Positions 20,123-29,726 are shown, counted from the stretch's first letter. The stretch is 64,000 bases of DNA from Alcaligenes ammonioxydans (GCF_019343455.1 NZ_CP049362.1:3472001-3536000), one strand, 5' to 3'. Notes: a model not told the origin generated them from the sequence alone. Program-made: numbers and translations.

Positions 20123-20910
20123 GCCAGGTTGCTGCCAACGAATTAGCCTGCCGCATTATCCCCTGTCTGGATGTCACCGCCGGTCGGGTGGTCAAGGGGA
20201 TCAACTTTGTGGATCTGGTCGATGCAGGTGATCCGGTCGAGATCGCCCGCAAATACAACGATCAGGGTGCCGACGAGCTGACTTTCCTGGACATTACCGC
20301 CACCTCGGATAACCGCGATCTGATTTTGCCCATCATCGAACAGGTGGCCAGCCAGATCTTCATCCCTTTGACGGTCGGTGGCGGTGTTCGCGAAGTGGCT
20401 GATATCCAGCGCTTGCTCAATGCCGGTGCGGACAAGGTTTCCATCAACAGCGCTGCCATCAGCAACCCTGATCTGGTACGTGCGGCCAGTGACCATCATG
20501 GCAAGCAGTGCATGGTTGTCGCCATCGATGCACGTCGTGTCAGTACCGGCAATGAGGCTCCCCGCTGGGAAGTCTTTACCCACGGCGGACGTCGCGGGAC
20601 CGGACTGGATGTGGTGGAATGGGCCGCGAAAATGGCCGAATACGGTGCCGGCGAACTGCTGCTGACCAGCATGGATCGCGACGGCACCAAGTCCGGATTT
20701 GACCTTGAGCTGACTCGTGCTGTGGCCGATGCCGTCTCTGTGCCCGTCATTGCCTCGGGCGGAGTCGGTGGACTGCAGGATCTGGCCGATGGGGTGATCA
20801 AGGGCGGCGCCAGCGCCGTACTGGCCGCCAGCATTTTCCACTATGGTCAACACACTATTGCCGAAGCCAAAGCGTTCATGGCTGCGCAGGGTATTCAGGT
20901 GCGACGCTAA
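20119..20910 (+). CDS. hisF: Imidazole glycerol phosphate synthase, cyclase subunit HisF
   Basis: The 263-residue TIM barrel carries the HisF hallmark [18 protein letters not shown] with the catalytic Asp. Asp in VVAIDARR is the second catalytic residue. Phosphate loops are LTVGGGVRE and [10 protein letters not shown]. It forms IGP and AICAR from PRFAR using ammonia from HisH. It overlaps hisA by four bases, and its stop shares a base with the hisI start. Confidence 0.97.
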   Translation: MSQVAANELACRIIPCLDVTAGRVVKGINFVDLVDAGDPVEIARKYNDQGADELTFLDITATSDNRDLILPIIEQVASQIFIPLTVGGGVREVADIQRLLNAGADKVSINSAAISNPDLVRAASDHHGKQCMVVAIDARRVSTGNEAPRWEVFTHGGRRGTGLDVVEWAAKMAEYGAGELLLTSMDRDGTKSGFDLELTRAVADAVSVPVIASGGVGGLQDLADGVIKGGASAVLAASIFHYGQHTIAEAKAFMAAQGIQVRR

Positions 20911-21314
20911 TGGCTGACTTACCGGCTTGGCTGGCTGAAATTCGCTTTGATGAACACGGCTTGATCCCCGCCATTGCGCAAGACCAGGCAACGGGCAAAA
21001 TCCTGATGGTCGCCTGGATGAACCAGGAGTCCTTGCAAGAGACCGTCAGCACGGGTCGTGCCGTGTATTGGTCGCGCTCCCGCCAGCGTCTGTGGCGCAA
21101 GGGCGAGGAGTCCGGTCATGTTCAACATGTCAGCGACTTGCGCCTGGATTGCGATGGCGACGTTATTTTGCTCAGCGTGGAACAACTTGGCCAGATTGCC
21201 TGCCATACCGGGCGGGAAAGCTGCTTTTATCGTCAGCTGCAAGGCCAGAGCGATCAGGCACAATGGGTAACGGTCGATCCTGTACTGAAAGACCCGGAGC
21301 ATATTTACCGATGA
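20910..21314 (+). CDS. hisI: Phosphoribosyl-AMP cyclohydrolase HisI
   Basis: The 134-residue single-function cyclohydrolase opens the adenine ring of PR-AMP. Metal ligands are visible in [12 protein letters not shown] and in [30 protein letters not shown] is the family core. In enterobacteria HisI and HisE are fused; here they are separate and overlap by four bases (ATGA). Confidence 0.96.
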   Translation: MADLPAWLAEIRFDEHGLIPAIAQDQATGKILMVAWMNQESLQETVSTGRAVYWSRSRQRLWRKGEESGHVQHVSDLRLDCDGDVILLSVEQLGQIACHTGRESCFYRQLQGQSDQAQWVTVDPVLKDPEHIYR

Positions 21315-21664
21315 GCGAACAACCTACCGTCGAGACCATTCTCGACCACCTTGGCCGGACCTTGAAATCCCGTTTACCTGCTCAAGGGGGTGACCCGTCC
21401 TCATCCTACGCCGCCAAATTGCTGGCCAAAGGTCCGGATGCATTCTTGAAAAAGATTGGCGAAGAGGCAACCGAGCTGGTCATGGCCGCCAAGGATCAGG
21501 AGCGCGAGCGTATTGTCTACGAAACGGCAGATCTGTGGTTTCATAGTCTGGTGGCGCTGACCTATTATGGTCTGGAGCCTCGCGATGTACTCACAGAGCT
21601 GTTGCGCCGCGAGGGCACATCGGGCCTGGAAGAAAAAGCTTCGCGACCTAAGGATCAGGTGTAA
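21311..21664 (+). CDS. hisE: Phosphoribosyl-ATP pyrophosphatase HisE
   Basis: The 117-residue all-alpha MazG-like protein removes pyrophosphate from PR-ATP. The core [16 protein letters not shown] followed by [13 protein letters not shown] carries the Glu/Asp metal ligands. The frame runs open far upstream, but the ATG overlapping the hisI stop gives the normal N-terminus. It is the last histidine gene. Confidence 0.95.
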   Translation: MSEQPTVETILDHLGRTLKSRLPAQGGDPSSSYAAKLLAKGPDAFLKKIGEEATELVMAAKDQERERIVYETADLWFHSLVALTYYGLEPRDVLTELLRREGTSGLEEKASRPKDQV

Positions 21665-21709
21665 TCCTGTCATCTAGTCGCGCTACACTGTCCGAATACC
21701 TAGATTTTC

Positions 21710-21730
21710 AGCATTCGCCTGGCGAATGCT
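21710..21730. promoter_or_regulatory. 21-base perfect inverted repeat between hisE and the HIT gene
   Basis: AGCATTCGCC, a central T, then GGCGAATGCT form a perfect dyad 17 bases before the HIT ATG. There is no T run, so it is more operator- or hairpin-like than a terminator. Confidence 0.35.
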
Positions 21731-21747
21731 TCGCTACCGAGGTTGCT

Positions 21748-22116
21748 ATGAGCGAGAACTGTCTGTTTTGTAAAATTGCTGCCGGTCAGATTCCGTCCAA
21801 AAAAGTGTACGAGGACGAAGACTTTCTGGCATTTCACGACATCAACCCCGCCGCTCCAGTTCATATTCTGGTCATTCCCAAAAAACACGTCGTCTCCATG
21901 CAGGACGTCTCGAACCAGGATAGCGAATGGTTGGGTAAAATGATGGCTTTGGCACCTTCCCTGGCCGCACAGGCTGGTTGTCGCCCCGGCCCCGAAGGCG
22001 GTTTCCGTATTGTCATCAACAACGGTTTGGATGGCGGACAGGAAATCAACCATTTACACATGCACATCTTGGGCGGTGAGCGCCCATGGCAACAACGCGC
22101 AGCCATGGCTGCTTAA
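21748..22116 (+). CDS. HIT family nucleotide hydrolase (HinT-like)
   Basis: The 122-residue histidine-triad protein has the catalytic motif HLHMHILGG (His102, 104, 106) near the C-terminus. The N-terminal CLFCKIAAGQIPSKKV is as in the bacterial HinT/PKCI branch. Such enzymes cleave AMP-lysine or other purine phosphoramidates in the cytoplasm. It follows the histidine genes and precedes tatA by 12 bases, an arrangement common in betaproteobacteria. Confidence 0.93.
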   Translation: MSENCLFCKIAAGQIPSKKVYEDEDFLAFHDINPAAPVHILVIPKKHVVSMQDVSNQDSEWLGKMMALAPSLAAQAGCRPGPEGGFRIVINNGLDGGQEINHLHMHILGGERPWQQRAAMAA

Positions 22117-22128
22117 GGGAGATACATT

Positions 22129-22362
22129 ATGGGTAGCTTTAGCATTTGGCACTGGCTGATCGTTCTGGTCATCGTCGCCCTGGTTTTCGGCACCAAAAAA
22201 CTGCGCAACATTGGCTCGGACCTGGGCGGCGCAGTCAAGGGTTTTAAAGAAGGCATGAAAGACGTGGGTGAAGAAGAAAAAACACCCGAAAGCGTCAGCC
22301 AGCGTGCTGCAGATTCTCAAACGATCGACGTTCAGGCCAAGGAAAAGTCCGATCGCGCCTGA
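22129..22362 (+). CDS. tatA: Sec-independent protein translocase TatA
   Basis: The 77-residue protein has one N-terminal membrane helix ([15 protein letters not shown]), the hinge and an amphipathic helix beginning [20 protein letters not shown]. TatA oligomerises to form the pore for folded twin-arginine substrates. It is the first gene of tatABC. Confidence 0.95.
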   Translation: MGSFSIWHWLIVLVIVALVFGTKKLRNIGSDLGGAVKGFKEGMKDVGEEEKTPESVSQRAADSQTIDVQAKEKSDRA

Positions 22363-22384
22363 CCCCCTTCTTGTGTGAGTCTGA

Positions 22385-22876
22385 ATGTTTGATGTCAGCT
22401 TTAGCGAGCTGCTCCTGATTGGAGTGGTCGCCCTGATCGTCATCGGTCCCGAACGTCTGCCCAAAGTAGCGCGCACCGTAGGCCATTTGCTTGGCCGCGC
22501 GCAGCGCTACGTCAACGAGGTCAAGACCGATATCCAACGCGAAATCAATCTGGATGAGGTCAATAAACTCAAAGACCAGATGGAGGAAGCTGCCCGCTCG
22601 GTACGCAGTTCGGTCGAAGACACGGGCAAAAGCATCAGCCAGCCTCTGACCGAAGCACGCGATACCCTGCACAATGCGTCGGAATCGGCACGCAAGGCCT
22701 TTTCGGATACGTCCGAAAGCGCCCCTGCCACGCCCGACGCTCCTTTGGCAGAACCGGCCATCAAGCCGCCGGCCCCGGATGCAGCCGCCCAGCCAGCGCC
22801 TCATGCGCCGGCCAGTGACGACGCTCCCCGTCCTACGGATGCTCCCGCCCAACCCTCTAAAGGACCAACGGCATGA
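22385..22876 (+). CDS. tatB: Sec-independent protein translocase TatB
   Basis: The 163-residue protein opens [19 protein letters not shown] with the conserved Glu8 of TatB, then [13 protein letters not shown] and a long amphipathic helix. The last 60 or so residues are a low-complexity Pro/Ala-rich tail. TatB with TatC recognises twin-arginine signal peptides. The stop overlaps the tatC ATG by four bases. Confidence 0.95.
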   Translation: MFDVSFSELLLIGVVALIVIGPERLPKVARTVGHLLGRAQRYVNEVKTDIQREINLDEVNKLKDQMEEAARSVRSSVEDTGKSISQPLTEARDTLHNASESARKAFSDTSESAPATPDAPLAEPAIKPPAPDAAAQPAPHAPASDDAPRPTDAPAQPSKGPTA

Positions 22877-23640
22877 GCACCGAAACGCCTCAAGAAGATA
22901 CGTTTATCTCCCACCTGGTCGAGCTGCGCACACGTTTGTTGCGCGCAGTCATCGCCGTGGTAGGGATATTTATTGTGTTGTTCACTTATCCGGGCGCCTC
23001 AGCCATTTATGATGTGCTGGCCCAGCCCATGATGAGCTCCCTGCCAGAAGGGACCCGCATGATCGCCACCGGGGTCATCACCCCCTTTATGGTGCCGGTC
23101 AAGGTCACCTTGATGGCCGCTTTTGTGCTGGCCTTGCCCATCGTGCTGTACCAGGCCTGGGCTTTTATCGCCCCTGGCCTCTATAACCACGAGAAGAAAC
23201 TGGCTCTGCCCCTGATCATGACCAGCACGCTGCTGTTCATCGCCGGGATGGCCTTTTGCTATTTCGTCGTATTTCGCACGGTCTTTCACTTCATCGCGTC
23301 GTTTGCCCCGCAATCGATCACGCCCGCCCCTGACATCGAAGCCTACCTGGGCTTTGTCATGACGATGTTCCTGGCCTTTGGCATTACGTTTGAAGTGCCT
23401 ATCGCCGTTATCCTGCTGGTAAAAACCGGGGTGGTCACGGTGGCCAAGCTGCGTGAAATCCGTGGCTACGTCATCGTGGGCGCCTTCGTGATTGCCGCCA
23501 TCGTGACGCCTCCCGATGTGGTCAGTCAACTTCTGTTGGCAGCGCCACTGTGCCTGCTCTACGAATTAGGCATCCTGGCCGCCAGCCTGATCAAGAAACG
23601 GGAAACAGAAAGTAGTGAAAGTCGGGAGCTGGACCTGTAA
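22873..23640 (+). CDS. tatC: Sec-independent protein translocase TatC
   Basis: The 255-residue polytopic protein has six membrane helices. The N-terminal [17 protein letters not shown] region is the signal-peptide binding surface of TatC, and FxxP-type [20 protein letters not shown] follows. A likely substrate within this window is the Rieske protein PetA. A strong terminator lies 50 bases downstream. Confidence 0.96.
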   Translation: MSTETPQEDTFISHLVELRTRLLRAVIAVVGIFIVLFTYPGASAIYDVLAQPMMSSLPEGTRMIATGVITPFMVPVKVTLMAAFVLALPIVLYQAWAFIAPGLYNHEKKLALPLIMTSTLLFIAGMAFCYFVVFRTVFHFIASFAPQSITPAPDIEAYLGFVMTMFLAFGITFEVPIAVILLVKTGVVTVAKLREIRGYVIVGAFVIAAIVTPPDVVSQLLLAAPLCLLYELGILAASLIKKRETESSESRELDL

Positions 23641-23689
23641 GCCCCTAGGCGTACCACAGGACATCCCTGCATCACCCCGACCCAAAAAT

Positions 23690-23740
23690 ATGGCTCTCCG
23701 TGCGGCCCTGGACAGGGCAAGGCAAGAGAGCCATTTTTTT
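23690..23740 (+). terminator. Rho-independent terminator closing the tatABC end of the supercluster
   Basis: A 9-bp stem ATGGCTCTC / GAGAGCCAT, with an internal GCCCTG/CAGGGC hairpin in its loop, is followed by seven T residues. Confidence 0.85.
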
Positions 23741-23909
23741 ATAGCCACCTCATACCCACACCGGAGCGTCAGGCCAATGGGCAGCCCGTATGCATCATGG
23801 CAAAGCCGCGGCGACCCAGTCTCCACCAGGAAAGCAGCGCCCAGACGCTCTGAGCGACTCCCCTCTGGCCTAAGCGCCCCTCATGCAAGGGGAGCCGTAG
23901 CCTCCCTCC

Positions 23910-25076
23910 TTATTTGCGCACTTGCGGCCGCATACCAACCTTGACGGGGACATCCAGTTCCTTGCCCTCGCGCAGCACACTCAAGGTCACGATTTGCCCG
24001 GGCTGCACCGGACCGATCTGGTTGAGCAGATCAATCGAATCAGCCACAGGCTGACCATTCAAGCGCAGCACAATATCCCCCACCAACAAATGCGCCTCGG
24101 CAGCCGGTCCATGACGCTGCACGCTGGCGATAATTACCCCCGCATCATTTTTCAGCTTGAAGCTCTTGACCAGATCGGGGGTGATGTCCTGCGGCTCCAG
24201 CCCCAGCCAACCCCGCGTCACTTCGCCATTACGAATAATCTCGTCCATAATGGCCAGCGCTGTCGAAGCGGGAATGGCAAAGCCGATTCCCAGCGACCCA
24301 CCCGTTTCGGAATAAATGGCGGTATTGATGCCCACCAAGCGGCCTGCCGCATCCACCAGGGCCCCACCGGAATTGCCCGGATTGATCGCCGCGTCTGTCT
24401 GGATAAAGTTCTCGTAAATATTGATGCCCAGGCGATTGCGGCCCAGTCCCGACACAATGCCCATCGTAGTGGTTTGCCCCACTCCAAAGGGATTGCCAAT
24501 CGCCAGTACAACATCTCCCACCTGCAACTGATCCTGAGACCGGGCGCGAATCACCGCCAGCTTGGGCAGATCGACCTTAAGCACGGCCAGATCACTTTCC
24601 GGGTCCGAACCAATCAGGCGGGCCTTGGCCTGACGGCCATCGGACAAAGCCACCTCTATCGCATCCGCCGCCTCGATCACGTGGTAATTGGTCAGGATAT
24701 AGCCCTGTTCGTGTACGATCACGCCCGAACCCAGGTTGATGGTGGAACGTCGTCCCATCAGATCAGGCAGTTCACGGAACAGACGCTGCAAATCAGGGTC
24801 TTCCAACAAGGGAGAATTGCCTTCCAAATGCTTGCTGGTGTACACATTAACGACAGCAGGCGCGGCACGGGTTACCGCCAAGGCATACGACACGCGGCCT
24901 TCCTGAGCAACAGGCGCCTGAACGACGGGGGCCGGCGCAGGCAGCACCGCCCTGCTCGTATCACGGGCCGGTGTCTGTGGGGCTCCCAGCCATTGAGGTC
25001 GCAGCGTCACCACAATAAAAAAGCCCGCCAGACAGATCGTTACCGCTTGAGCAAACACTAGCCACAATCGACGCAT
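23910..25076 (-). CDS. DegS/AlgW-type periplasmic serine protease (HtrA family, one PDZ)
   Basis: The 388-residue protein has an N-terminal membrane anchor (about residues 4-24), a Pro/Ala linker, a trypsin-like domain with the triad His132 (LTNYHVIEA), Asp162 (SDLAVLKVD) and Ser236 (PGNSGGAL), and a single PDZ domain (about 265-375). One membrane anchor plus one PDZ is the DegS/AlgW layout rather than DegP, so a role in sensing misfolded outer-membrane proteins and cleaving an anti-sigma factor is likely. No rseA/mucA or rpoE gene is nearby. It is divergent from the Nif3-family gene. Confidence 0.9.
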   Translation of the reverse strand: MRRLWLVFAQAVTICLAGFFIVVTLRPQWLGAPQTPARDTSRAVLPAPAPVVQAPVAQEGRVSYALAVTRAAPAVVNVYTSKHLEGNSPLLEDPDLQRLFRELPDLMGRRSTINLGSGVIVHEQGYILTNYHVIEAADAIEVALSDGRQAKARLIGSDPESDLAVLKVDLPKLAVIRARSQDQLQVGDVVLAIGNPFGVGQTTTMGIVSGLGRNRLGINIYENFIQTDAAINPGNSGGALVDAAGRLVGINTAIYSETGGSLGIGFAIPASTALAIMDEIIRNGEVTRGWLGLEPQDITPDLVKSFKLKNDAGVIIASVQRHGPAAEAHLLVGDIVLRLNGQPVADSIDLLNQIGPVQPGQIVTLSVLREGKELDVPVKVGMRPQVRK

Positions 25077-25101
25077 AGCACTCTTTCAGATAAGGAATTC
25101 C

Positions 25102-25878
25102 ATGACTCAGGTTTCAACGGCCGAGCTGACCGACTGGCTCAACAGCACCTTGGATATCGCCCGCTTCAAGGACTACTGTCCCAATGGACTCCAGGTCGAA
25201 GGCAAGCCCTATATTGGCAAACTCGTCACGGGGGTGACAGCCTCGCTGGCGCTGATTGACGCCGCTATTGCCCGCCAGGCGGACGCTATTCTGGTGCACC
25301 ACGGCTGGTTCTGGAAAAACGAAAATCCGTGCATTGTGGGCACTCGAAAAACTCGTATCGAACGCGTCCTGTCGCATCAGCTTAACCTCTTGGGCTACCA
25401 CTTGCCCCTGGACGCCCATCCCCAGTTCGGCAACAACGCTCAATTAGCCCGGCAATTGGGTATTGAGGTCCTGCGTGACGCAAACGGCCTGCCCCAAACC
25501 TGTGGTCCAGATGGACTGGTCTGGCTGGGCGAATTGCCAACCCCCGTTTCATTGGAAACATTCGGCCTGACAGTTTGCAATAATTTACAACGCAAACCTC
25601 TGATTGTTGGTGATTTACAACGGAAAATACGCCGCGTGGCCTGGTGTACTGGGGGTGCGCAAGGTTTTATTGAAAGCGCCGTGGCAGCACAAGCCGATCT
25701 TTACATCAGCGGCGAGGCGTCGGAGCAAACCTTCCATAGTGCTCAGGAAAACGATATTGCCTTCATGGCCGCAGGGCATCATGCGACCGAACGGTATGGT
25801 GCTAAAGCCCTGGGAGAGGAAATTGCCCGTCAGTTTGGCATCGCCGTAGAGTTCATCGACCTGGACAACCCGATCTAA
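25102..25878 (+). CDS. Nif3-like dinuclear metal centre protein (YbgI family)
   Basis: The 258-residue member of the Nif3/YbgI (GTP cyclohydrolase I type 2-like) family begins with the conserved CPNGLQVEG. Candidate metal ligands are the histidines of ILVHHGWFW and Glu/His of GHHATERYG. The biochemical role of the family is unsettled. It lies 25 bases from the divergent protease gene and shares its promoter region; this pairing with a DegS/AlgW gene is common in related genomes. Confidence 0.9.
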   Translation: MTQVSTAELTDWLNSTLDIARFKDYCPNGLQVEGKPYIGKLVTGVTASLALIDAAIARQADAILVHHGWFWKNENPCIVGTRKTRIERVLSHQLNLLGYHLPLDAHPQFGNNAQLARQLGIEVLRDANGLPQTCGPDGLVWLGELPTPVSLETFGLTVCNNLQRKPLIVGDLQRKIRRVAWCTGGAQGFIESAVAAQADLYISGEASEQTFHSAQENDIAFMAAGHHATERYGAKALGEEIARQFGIAVEFIDLDNPI

Positions 25879-26012
25879 CCGGAGCAAAAACCGGTACATA
25901 TGACTTTGAACAAGCTTTAAAGACTCGCATGGCTAGACAAGCCCAGCCCATGAAAGGCTAAAATCAGGCAACCGGCGCGGGCGAACTTGACCCCGCCGGT
26001 CGGTTTACATAA

Positions 26013-26037
26013 ACAAAAAGGTGCCGAAAGGCACCTT
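26013..26037 (-). terminator. Rho-independent terminator of mscL
   Basis: A perfect 8-bp stem AAGGTGCC / GGCACCTT with loop GAAA lies 24 bases after the mscL stop, with a T run on the minus strand. Confidence 0.85.
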
Positions 26038-26060
26038 AAAGCTTTGATAAGTTTGGGCTT

Positions 26061-26516
26061 TTATTTTTTCAGCGAATCCCTGATCTCGCGCAGCAACAGC
26101 ACGTCTTCAGGGGTTGGCTCGGGTACGGCCTCAGCAGCCTCAGCCTTGGCCACCGTGGCACGCATGCGGTTAACCATCTTGACCATGCAAAACACCACGA
26201 AGGCCAGCAAGATGAAGTTGATGAAAATGGTCAGGAAGTTACCCCAGGACAAAACAACGGCCCCCGCCGCATTCAAAGCTTCCAGGGTTTGAGGACCGGT
26301 ATAGCCCTCTGGTGTACGCAAGACCGTGAACTGGTTGGTAAAATCCACCTCGCCGCCAAGGATGAAACTGATGACGGGCATGACGATGTCTTTTACCAGC
26401 GAGTCGATAATCTTGCCGAAGGCAGCTCCGATAATGACACCGACCGCCAGGTCCATCATGTTGCCCTTAACGGCGAACTCCCGGAATTCGTTAAGAAAAC
26501 CTCGAGCCTTGTTCAT
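26061..26516 (-). CDS. mscL: Large-conductance mechanosensitive channel MscL
   Basis: The 151-residue pentameric channel releases solutes on hypo-osmotic shock. [24 protein letters not shown] is the pore helix TM1 with its gate residues, and [19 protein letters not shown] is TM2; a charged C-terminal helix follows. The ATG at 26516 is preferred over the upstream start at 26534 because AAGGTG sits five bases before it. It is divergent from petA. Confidence 0.95.
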   Translation of the reverse strand: MNKARGFLNEFREFAVKGNMMDLAVGVIIGAAFGKIIDSLVKDIVMPVISFILGGEVDFTNQFTVLRTPEGYTGPQTLEALNAAGAVVLSWGNFLTIFINFILLAFVVFCMVKMVNRMRATVAKAEAAEAVPEPTPEDVLLLREIRDSLKK

Positions 26517-26534
26517 ATGTTCACCTTTGATCAA

Positions 26535-26563
26535 GTTATGCTGCGCTGGGTAAAGCGTATAAT
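26535..26563 (+). promoter_or_regulatory. Candidate promoter of the petABC operon
   Basis: A consensus TATAAT at 26558-26563 lies 80 bases before the petA ATG. The -35 region is weak (TTATGC at 26536-26541, 16-base spacing). Confidence 0.45.
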
Positions 26564-26642
26564 GTGCGGTTGAATAATATACCCAGGCCCAAATCCGTAA
26601 ATTGTGGTATTGCCCGAGTCGGGCAGGAATAAGGATACTAGA

Positions 26643-27287
26643 ATGAGTCAGAATACGACACAGCCCGATGCCAGAGGCGCGGTTGATCTCAACCTTCCGC
26701 CCGATCCTTCGCGCCGCACCTGGGTCGCCACCGCCTGTGCATTAGGTGGTGTCGCTGGTGTGGCGACAGCTGTTCCCTTTGTCAGCTCCTTTGCTCCTTC
26801 CGAGAAAGCAAAAGCGGCCGGCGCTCCCGTAGAGGTCGATATTTCCAGCATCGCCCCCGGTGAGATGCGCACCGTGGAATGGCGCGGGAAACCGGTCTGG
26901 ATTCTGCACCGTACCCAAGAGCAGCTGGACGCCTTGCCCAAGCTGGACAGCCAGCTGGCCGACCCTGACTCGGATCGCCCCGGTTACACCCCCGCGTACG
27001 CCAAGAACGAATACCGTTCGCGTCGCCCCGAAATCTTTATCTGTATCGGTATTTGCACCCACCTGGGCTGCTCCCCTACTCCGCATCTGGCCGCCGGCGC
27101 TGGCCCGGGTCTGCCTGGTGGTTGGGAAGGTGGTTTTCTGTGCCCCTGCCACGGTTCCACGTTTGACCTGGCCGGCCGCGTCTACAGCAACAAGCCCGCT
27201 CCAGACAATCTGGAGATCCCGCCTTATGAGTTCTCGGCCGACGGCATGATGGTCACCATCGGCGTGGACGAAAACAACAAGGCCTAA
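26643..27287 (+). CDS. petA: Ubiquinol-cytochrome c reductase iron-sulfur (Rieske) subunit
   Basis: The 214-residue Rieske protein of the cytochrome bc1 complex has the 2Fe-2S ligands in CTHLGC (Cys138, His140) and CPCHGS (Cys167, His170), with Cys143 and Cys169 forming the usual disulfide. The N-terminus has a twin-arginine motif (PSRRTWV, Arg24-25) before the membrane helix, marking it as a Tat substrate. The ATG at 26643 has AAGGA upstream; an in-frame start at 26604 would add unrelated residues. It is the first gene of petABC. Confidence 0.96.
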   Translation: MSQNTTQPDARGAVDLNLPPDPSRRTWVATACALGGVAGVATAVPFVSSFAPSEKAKAAGAPVEVDISSIAPGEMRTVEWRGKPVWILHRTQEQLDALPKLDSQLADPDSDRPGYTPAYAKNEYRSRRPEIFICIGICTHLGCSPTPHLAAGAGPGLPGGWEGGFLCPCHGSTFDLAGRVYSNKPAPDNLEIPPYEFSADGMMVTIGVDENNKA

Positions 27288-27337
27288 GGCGGCTGCAACC
27301 CAATACGTACTATTTAAAAAGATAAAGGAGCCGTTTC

Positions 27338-28726
27338 ATGGCTGGCGAGAAAACCGTCGAAACGACAGGACTCTTGGGATGGATTGACAGGCGCTTCCCC
27401 CTGACATCCATGTACAAAGAGCACATGTCAGAATACTACGCGCCGAAGAACTTCAACTTCTGGTACTTCTTTGGCTCTCTGGCACTGCTGGTGCTGGTTA
27501 TTCAGATCGTGACCGGTATTTTCCTGGTCATGAACTACAAGCCCGATGCCAAGCTGGCGTTTGAATCGGTCGAATACATCATGCGTGAAGTGCCGGGCGG
27601 CTGGATCATCCGCTACATGCACTCCACCGGCGCTTCCATGTTCTTCGTGGTGGTGTACCTGCACATGCTGCGCGGCCTGTTCTACGGCTCGTACCGCAAA
27701 CCACGTGAGCTGGTCTGGATTTTTGGCGTCGCCATTTTCCTCTGTCTGATGGCTGAAGCCTTCATGGGCTACCTGCTGCCCTGGGGCCAGATGTCCTACT
27801 GGGGTGCCCAGGTGATTGTTAACCTGTTCTCGGCCATTCCATTCATTGGTCCTGACCTGGCTATTTTCATCCGTGGCGACTACGTGGTCTCCGACGCCAC
27901 CCTGAACCGCTTCTTTGCTCTGCACGTGATTGCTGTGCCTCTGGTCCTGCTGGGTCTGGTGGTCGCTCACCTGATCGCCCTGCACGAAGTCGGCTCCAAC
28001 AACCCCGACGGCGTGGAAATCAAGAAAGGCCCCAAAGACGCTCAAGGTCGTCCTTTGGATGGCATTCCCTTCCACCCCTACTACACCGTCCATGACATTC
28101 TGGGCGTGGCAGGCTTTCTGATCGTGTTCGCTGCGATCGTGTTCTTTGCCCCTGAAATGGGCGGCTACTTCCTGGAGTTCAACAACTTCAGCCCCGCCGA
28201 CGCACTGAAGACGCCTCCGCACATTGCACCGGTCTGGTATTTCACGCCTTTCTACTCCATGCTGCGCGCAACGACCGCCGACTTTACCTGGGTTCTGGCC
28301 GGTGCTTCCGTGCTGGGCGCTCTGGTGCTGTTCGTCAAGGGCAAGCTGCCCGGTATCTGGCGCCTGGCCGTACCGGCCATCCTGATTGCTGTTGCCGTTT
28401 TGCTGCGTGTCATTGACGCCAAGTTCTGGGGCGTGGTGGCCATGGGCGGTACGGTCGTGATCCTGTTCTTCCTGCCTTGGCTGGATAAATCGCCTGTGAA
28501 GTCGATTCGCTACCGTCCTACCTGGCATAAAGTGCTGTACGCGATTTTCATCATCAACTTCCTGATCCTGGGTTACCTGGGCACGCAGGCCCCGAACGAC
28601 CTGTTCAACCTGCTGAGCCAGATCGGTACGGTGATCTACCTCGCTTTCTTCCTGCTGATGCCAGTATGGAGCCGCATGGGTACGTTCAAACCCGAACCTG
28701 ATCGCGTGACTTTCCGCCCTCACTAG
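27338..28726 (+). CDS. petB: Cytochrome b of the bc1 complex
   Basis: The 462-residue membrane protein has eight or more helices and carries haems bL and bH. The histidine-containing helices are recognisable around RYMHSTGASMFFVVVYLHM and FFALHVIAVPLVLLGLVVAH. The Qo-site motif that is PEWY in mitochondria reads PVWY here (residues 298-301), a variant known in some beta/gammaproteobacteria. The C-terminus is longer than in mitochondrial cytochrome b, with extra helices. Gaps to petA and petC are 50 and 19 bases. Confidence 0.96.
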   Translation: MAGEKTVETTGLLGWIDRRFPLTSMYKEHMSEYYAPKNFNFWYFFGSLALLVLVIQIVTGIFLVMNYKPDAKLAFESVEYIMREVPGGWIIRYMHSTGASMFFVVVYLHMLRGLFYGSYRKPRELVWIFGVAIFLCLMAEAFMGYLLPWGQMSYWGAQVIVNLFSAIPFIGPDLAIFIRGDYVVSDATLNRFFALHVIAVPLVLLGLVVAHLIALHEVGSNNPDGVEIKKGPKDAQGRPLDGIPFHPYYTVHDILGVAGFLIVFAAIVFFAPEMGGYFLEFNNFSPADALKTPPHIAPVWYFTPFYSMLRATTADFTWVLAGASVLGALVLFVKGKLPGIWRLAVPAILIAVAVLLRVIDAKFWGVVAMGGTVVILFFLPWLDKSPVKSIRYRPTWHKVLYAIFIINFLILGYLGTQAPNDLFNLLSQIGTVIYLAFFLLMPVWSRMGTFKPEPDRVTFRPH

Positions 28727-28745
28727 GCCCCCAACACGAAACGGA

Positions 28746-29600
28746 ATGACCATGATTAAAAAACTGCTTGGCGCTCTGGCCTTGTCCCTTACCTGCACGG
28801 TGGCTGGTGCCGCCGGAGGTGGCTATGCCCTGGAGCGCGCGCCCGACCGCATGAATGACATGGCGGCCTTGCAAAATGGCGCAAAACTGTTTGTGAACTA
28901 CTGTCTGAACTGTCATAGCGCCAACTCCATGCGCTACAACAAGCTGACAGAGATCGGCCTGACTGAAGAGGACATCAAAAAGAACCTGCTGTTCTCCTCG
29001 GACAAGGTGGGTGATCTGATGAAGATCGCCATGACCCCTGAAATGGGCAAGAAATGGTTTGGCGCAGCCCCACCAGACCTGTCCGTGATTGCCCGTGCCA
29101 AGTCCACCAACCTGGGCCCCAGCGGCGCAGACTACATCTACACCTACTTGCGCACGTTCTACCGTGACGTCTCGCGCCCAACAGGCTGGGACAACCTGGT
29201 TTTCCCAAGCGTGGGGATGCCTCACGCACTGTGGGAGCGCCAGGGTGGGGTAACCATGAACCGCACTACCGTGGCTCAGGAAGCCAAGGATGACGGCAGC
29301 AAGGAATGGGTCAAGACCACCGCCACCTACGATCCTGCCGGCTTCTCCAACGTCAAGAAAGAAGTGTTGGCCGACTACACGGGCCACGCGACTGACACCG
29401 TCAAGCTTGAGCCCGTTAACGCCAAGGCCGCTGCCAAATACGACAGCGATGTGGCTGACCTGGCCAACTTTATGGACTGGATGGCCGAACCTGTGCAACT
29501 GGAGCGCAAAAAGATCGGCGTGGGCGTGATGCTGTTCCTGCTCTTGTTCTTTGCCGTTGCATGGCGACTGAACAGCGTTTTCTGGAAAGACATCAAGTAA
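28746..29600 (+). CDS. petC: Cytochrome c1 of the bc1 complex
   Basis: The 284-residue protein has a Sec signal peptide (cleavage near AGA-A, residue 20-23), the covalent haem site CLNCH (residues 53-57) and a C-terminal membrane anchor (GVMLFLLLFFAVAWRL). It accepts electrons from the Rieske centre and passes them to soluble cytochrome c. An ATG at 28752 is an equally possible start. It is followed by three consecutive hairpins before sspA. Confidence 0.95.
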   Translation: MTMIKKLLGALALSLTCTVAGAAGGGYALERAPDRMNDMAALQNGAKLFVNYCLNCHSANSMRYNKLTEIGLTEEDIKKNLLFSSDKVGDLMKIAMTPEMGKKWFGAAPPDLSVIARAKSTNLGPSGADYIYTYLRTFYRDVSRPTGWDNLVFPSVGMPHALWERQGGVTMNRTTVAQEAKDDGSKEWVKTTATYDPAGFSNVKKEVLADYTGHATDTVKLEPVNAKAAAKYDSDVADLANFMDWMAEPVQLERKKIGVGVMLFLLLFFAVAWRLNSVFWKDIK

Positions 29601-29614
29601 AACGCTATGCTAGA

Positions 29615-29651
29615 CGGGCAGGCTTGACTAGTCTGCCCGGCTCTTTATTGT
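29615..29651 (+). terminator. Terminator after petC
   Basis: The stem CGGGCAG / CTGCCCG (29615-29621, 29633-29639) is followed by a T-rich GCTCTTTATTGTT. Confidence 0.6.
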
Positions 29652-29652
29652 T

Positions 29653-29672
29653 AAAACCCCTTGCAGGGTTTT
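29653..29672 (+). repeat. Second hairpin between petC and sspA
   Basis: The perfect inverted repeat AAAACCC / GGGTTTT with a six-base loop itself ends in four T residues. It could be a weak terminator on either strand. Confidence 0.4.
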
Positions 29673-29679
29673 GAATCCT

Positions 29680-29706
29680 GAGCCGTGAGGCTCTTGTTTT
29701 TATTTC
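29680..29706 (+). terminator. Terminator-like hairpin directly upstream of sspA
   Basis: GAGCC / GGCTC with a GTGA loop is followed by TTGTTTTTATTT. It ends only about 20 bases before the sspA ATG, so it could attenuate sspAB expression. Confidence 0.55.
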
Positions 29707-29726
29707 TACGACTGGAATCTCCTACC

